Source: Candidatus Aerophobota bacterium
GTDB taxonomy: Bacteria; Aerophobota; Aerophobia; Aerophobales; B3-G15
Length of the DNA: 7,440 bases
Direction of reading: 5' to 3'
Assembly: GCA_030607715.1 (NCBI GenBank)
Contig: JAUWJM010000078.1
Span: forward strand, 1-7,440
The notes below the pieces were generated by a model. The model saw only the letters and a program-made list of their open reading frames with translations, was not told where the DNA came from and did no database searches. This document shows, in pieces, positions 6,490 to 7,440 of this stretch (positions are counted from its first letter, which is position 1; each line of letters begins with the position of its first letter). A program made the translations under genes and the position numbers.

Positions 6490-6765
6490 CTGAGTGTAAT
6501 CGATAAAATCCGCAAAAAGGTCATCGACGAGGAATATGAATTCACAATCCCACACTTCTTTGAAGAGATGGTAGCAGATGATCTTAAATTTGTAGATATC
6601 AAAAGAGTCATAGAAACAGGTAGGATTAGACGGAAGTTTACGCGGGATCCCAGAGGTACACGTTATGAGATTGTAGGCCTATCCACAGATGAAAGAGAGG
6701 TTGGTATCATCTGTAGAATCAAAAGTACTGGCAAATTACTTTTTATAACGGCATATACTCTATAA
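6490..6765 (+). CDS. DUF4258-type putative toxin of a toxin-antitoxin pair (apparent CTG start)
   Basis: 91 residues if read from CTG 6490, which sits six bases after a perfect AGGAGGG. The in-frame ATG 6568 would remove 26 residues, including the conserved-looking EFTIPHFFEEM segment (17-27), and has only a weak GAAGAG in front. The pattern is that of DUF4258 proteins: an N-terminal helix with a His-containing segment (His22), LKFVDIKRVIETGRI (32-46), RDPRGTRYEIVG (52-63), then the strands VGIICRIKSTGKLLFITAY (71-89). These small proteins have a RelE/BrnT-like size and shape and are commonly encoded just upstream of YgiT-type zinc-finger antitoxins, as seen here 21 bases downstream. RNase-like toxicity is inferred from the family and the pairing; no catalytic residues are proven. 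CTG may be a true rare start or a base error. Confidence 0.7.
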   Translation: MSVIDKIRKKVIDEEYEFTIPHFFEEMVADDLKFVDIKRVIETGRIRRKFTRDPRGTRYEIVGLSTDEREVGIICRIKSTGKLLFITAYTL

Positions 6766-6772
6766 TATTTTT

Positions 6773-6778
6773 AGGAGG
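6773..6778 (+). promoter_or_regulatory. Ribosome binding site deciding the antitoxin start
   Basis: AGGAGG is followed by three possible in-frame starts. GTG 6778 overlaps the site and ATG 6781 is only two bases away, so both are too close. GTG 6787, eight bases away, is best placed. Confidence 0.6.
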
Positions 6779-6786
6779 TGATGATA

Positions 6787-7047
6787 GTGTATAATTATGG
6801 AAAATGCGAAATCTGTAACACTCCACTGGAGGAGAAGAATATCCAGCAGGACTTTTGGATTAAGGATAAATTGGTAGTGATTGAGAGGATTCCAGCCGGG
6901 GTATGCCCTCAATGTGGCGAAAAAGTTGTCAATGCAAAGGTAGGAGAACATATCGCTGAACTACTTAAGGACAGTAACCGTATAAACAAAGCACCTACCA
7001 TATCTGTTCCACTTATAAAGTATAAAGTAGAAACTGTGGCAGTTTGA
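6787..7047 (+). CDS. YgiT/MqsA-type zinc-finger protein, putative antitoxin
   Basis: 86 residues from GTG 6787. Two CxxC knuckles bind one zinc: CEIC (Cys7, Cys10) and CPQC (Cys40, Cys43). Between and after them lies the YgiT-type signature: W24, then VVIERIPAGVCPQCGEKV (30-47). The C-terminal part (about 48-86) is a short helix and strand tail without the helix-turn-helix found in full-length MqsA, as is usual for this short subfamily. It follows the DUF4258 gene by 21 bases. The toxin-first order is the same as mqsR-mqsA. It probably binds and neutralises the upstream protein; DNA binding is uncertain without the second domain. Zinc-finger assignment is strong; the antitoxin role is inferred from family and pairing. 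Confidence 0.8.
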   Translation: MYNYGKCEICNTPLEEKNIQQDFWIKDKLVVIERIPAGVCPQCGEKVVNAKVGEHIAELLKDSNRINKAPTISVPLIKYKVETVAV

Positions 7048-7206
7048 GTTTATTTGGACGCTCAGCAGATAACAGAGCGTATCTGGTTTGGACTAACGTC
7101 CTCAACAATCCCGCGTCCTTGCCCTTAGCCAAAGAAGCGAACACTCCTGTCGAGCAAAAATCCGAATCTTCTCTCAAATTATTCAACAATCTCAGTACCT
7201 GGATTT

Positions 7207-7229
7207 CAGCCAGCCTATTGGCTGTTTTT
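7207..7229 (+). terminator. Candidate intrinsic terminator after the toxin-antitoxin pair
   Basis: CAGCCA (7207-7212) pairs with TGGCTG (7219-7224) around the six-base loop GCCTAT and is followed directly by TTTTT (7225-7229). The stem is short but GC-rich, and it is the best terminator-like structure on this strand after the antitoxin stop, about 160 bases downstream. Confidence 0.5.
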
Positions 7230-7353
7230 CGTTATCTGTACTCTGAGCTTACTTTCTCTTTTTGGAGGAAGCAGGAAGAAAAATTAAAATTCTTTTTCTG
7301 GCCAACTTCTTTTTTGAGTAAATTTTGCACTGGTATCAAAAATCAAAATTTTG

Positions 7354-7381
7354 TTGCAAATTATCTTGGATTTGGTATAAT
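7354..7381 (+). promoter_or_regulatory. Sigma-70-like promoter for the gene entering at the right edge
   Basis: TTGCAA (7354-7359) and a perfect TATAAT (7376-7381) are separated by 16 bases. The -10 element ends 31 bases before the ATG at 7413, leaving a short leader. The site follows a candidate terminator, consistent with a new transcription unit. Confidence 0.55.
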
Positions 7382-7412
7382 ATTGAATGTTAAAGAGTAT
7401 CAAGAGTAAAAT

Positions 7413-7440
7413 ATGATTGGAGATAATGTAAAGAAATTTC
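7413..7440 (+). CDS. Start of a gene cut by the window edge, possibly an XRE-type regulator
   Basis: ATG 7413 opens nine codons, MIGDNVKKF, before the window ends. This resembles the first helix of XRE/Cro-type helix-turn-helix regulators, which often begin like MIGENIKKLR. AAGAG a few bases upstream (7401-7405) is a weak ribosome binding site, and the promoter at 7354-7381 points at it. Nine residues are too few for a secure family call. Confidence 0.4.

Larger units (their letters stand above)
7048..7412. other. 365-base region without a convincing gene
   Basis: The first part (7050-7130) is richer in G and C than its surroundings and has several short inverted repeats: ACGCTC/GAGCGT (7058-7063 and 7075-7080), GGAC-taac-GTCC (7090-7101), and GGACGC/GCGTCC (7056-7061 and 7113-7118). 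These could form alternative hairpins in RNA. A terminator-like hairpin follows at 7207-7229 and a promoter at 7354-7381. An open plus frame crosses the whole region, but it is Phe/Ser/Leu/Trp-rich, needs a TTG start overlapping the antitoxin stop, and spans both the terminator and the promoter, so I do not call it. An old repeat remnant or a small structured RNA are both possible. Confidence 0.5.

Noticed and set aside
6760..6951. Minus-strand open frame
   Set aside because: It is a shadow antisense to the zinc-finger gene, whose CxxC motifs are clear.
7044..7409. Plus-strand 121-codon open frame after the antitoxin
   Set aside because: It needs a TTG start overlapping the antitoxin stop, has unusual Phe/Ser/Leu/Trp-rich composition, and runs across a terminator-like hairpin and a promoter.

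Overview
The window is AT-rich and bacterial. It looks like part of a genome from an uncultivated, Gram-negative-type lineage. Evidence for an outer membrane and a surface-protein export route is an Ig-rich secreted protein with a FlgD-like/T9SS-like C-terminal domain, next to a PorV/PorQ-type outer-membrane protein. Arginine is mostly AGA/AGG and A/T-ending codons dominate. Short dispersed-repeat remnants (signature AACCACAGAAT) sit in several intergenic gaps. This style is common in candidate-phylum genomes assembled from metagenomes, but the sequence alone does not fix the phylum.

Layout. Positions 1-3261 hold a same-strand cell-surface cluster: the 3' part of a large secreted multi-domain protein, a small two-helix membrane protein of unknown function, and a PorV/PorQ-like beta-barrel gene. 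The barrel gene is split by a +1 frameshift at an AAAA run (3144-3147). The three genes are separated by only 17 and 13 bases and look like one operon.

After a sigma-70-like promoter (3363-3390) comes an exported, probably lipid-anchored metallo-beta-lactamase-fold hydrolase. Two membrane-anchored genes follow: a staphylococcal-nuclease-type (thermonuclease) protein and a single-domain OB-fold-like protein. The gap between these two is filled almost exactly by a 94-base element with 11-base perfect terminal inverted repeats.

The rest is mosaic. On the minus strand, 5827-6240 encodes only the C-terminal domain of cysteinyl-tRNA synthetase; the catalytic part is absent, so this is a remnant. 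A 16-base perfect inverted repeat overlaps its stop codon. On the plus strand, 6490-7047 carries a toxin-antitoxin-like pair: a DUF4258-type protein, apparently starting at CTG behind a perfect ribosome binding site, and a YgiT/MqsA-type zinc-finger protein. A 9-base inverted repeat upstream could be its operator. The final 365 bases hold small inverted repeats, a terminator-like hairpin, a good promoter, and the first nine codons of another gene that begins like an XRE-type helix-turn-helix regulator.

The left half is an ordinary surface-export cluster. The right half is accessory DNA with repeat insertions, a gene fragment, a toxin-antitoxin module and possibly a new regulator. The observations most worth checking are the split barrel gene, the anchored nuclease/OB-fold pair with a repeat in its gap, the cysS fragment, and the CTG start of the putative toxin.
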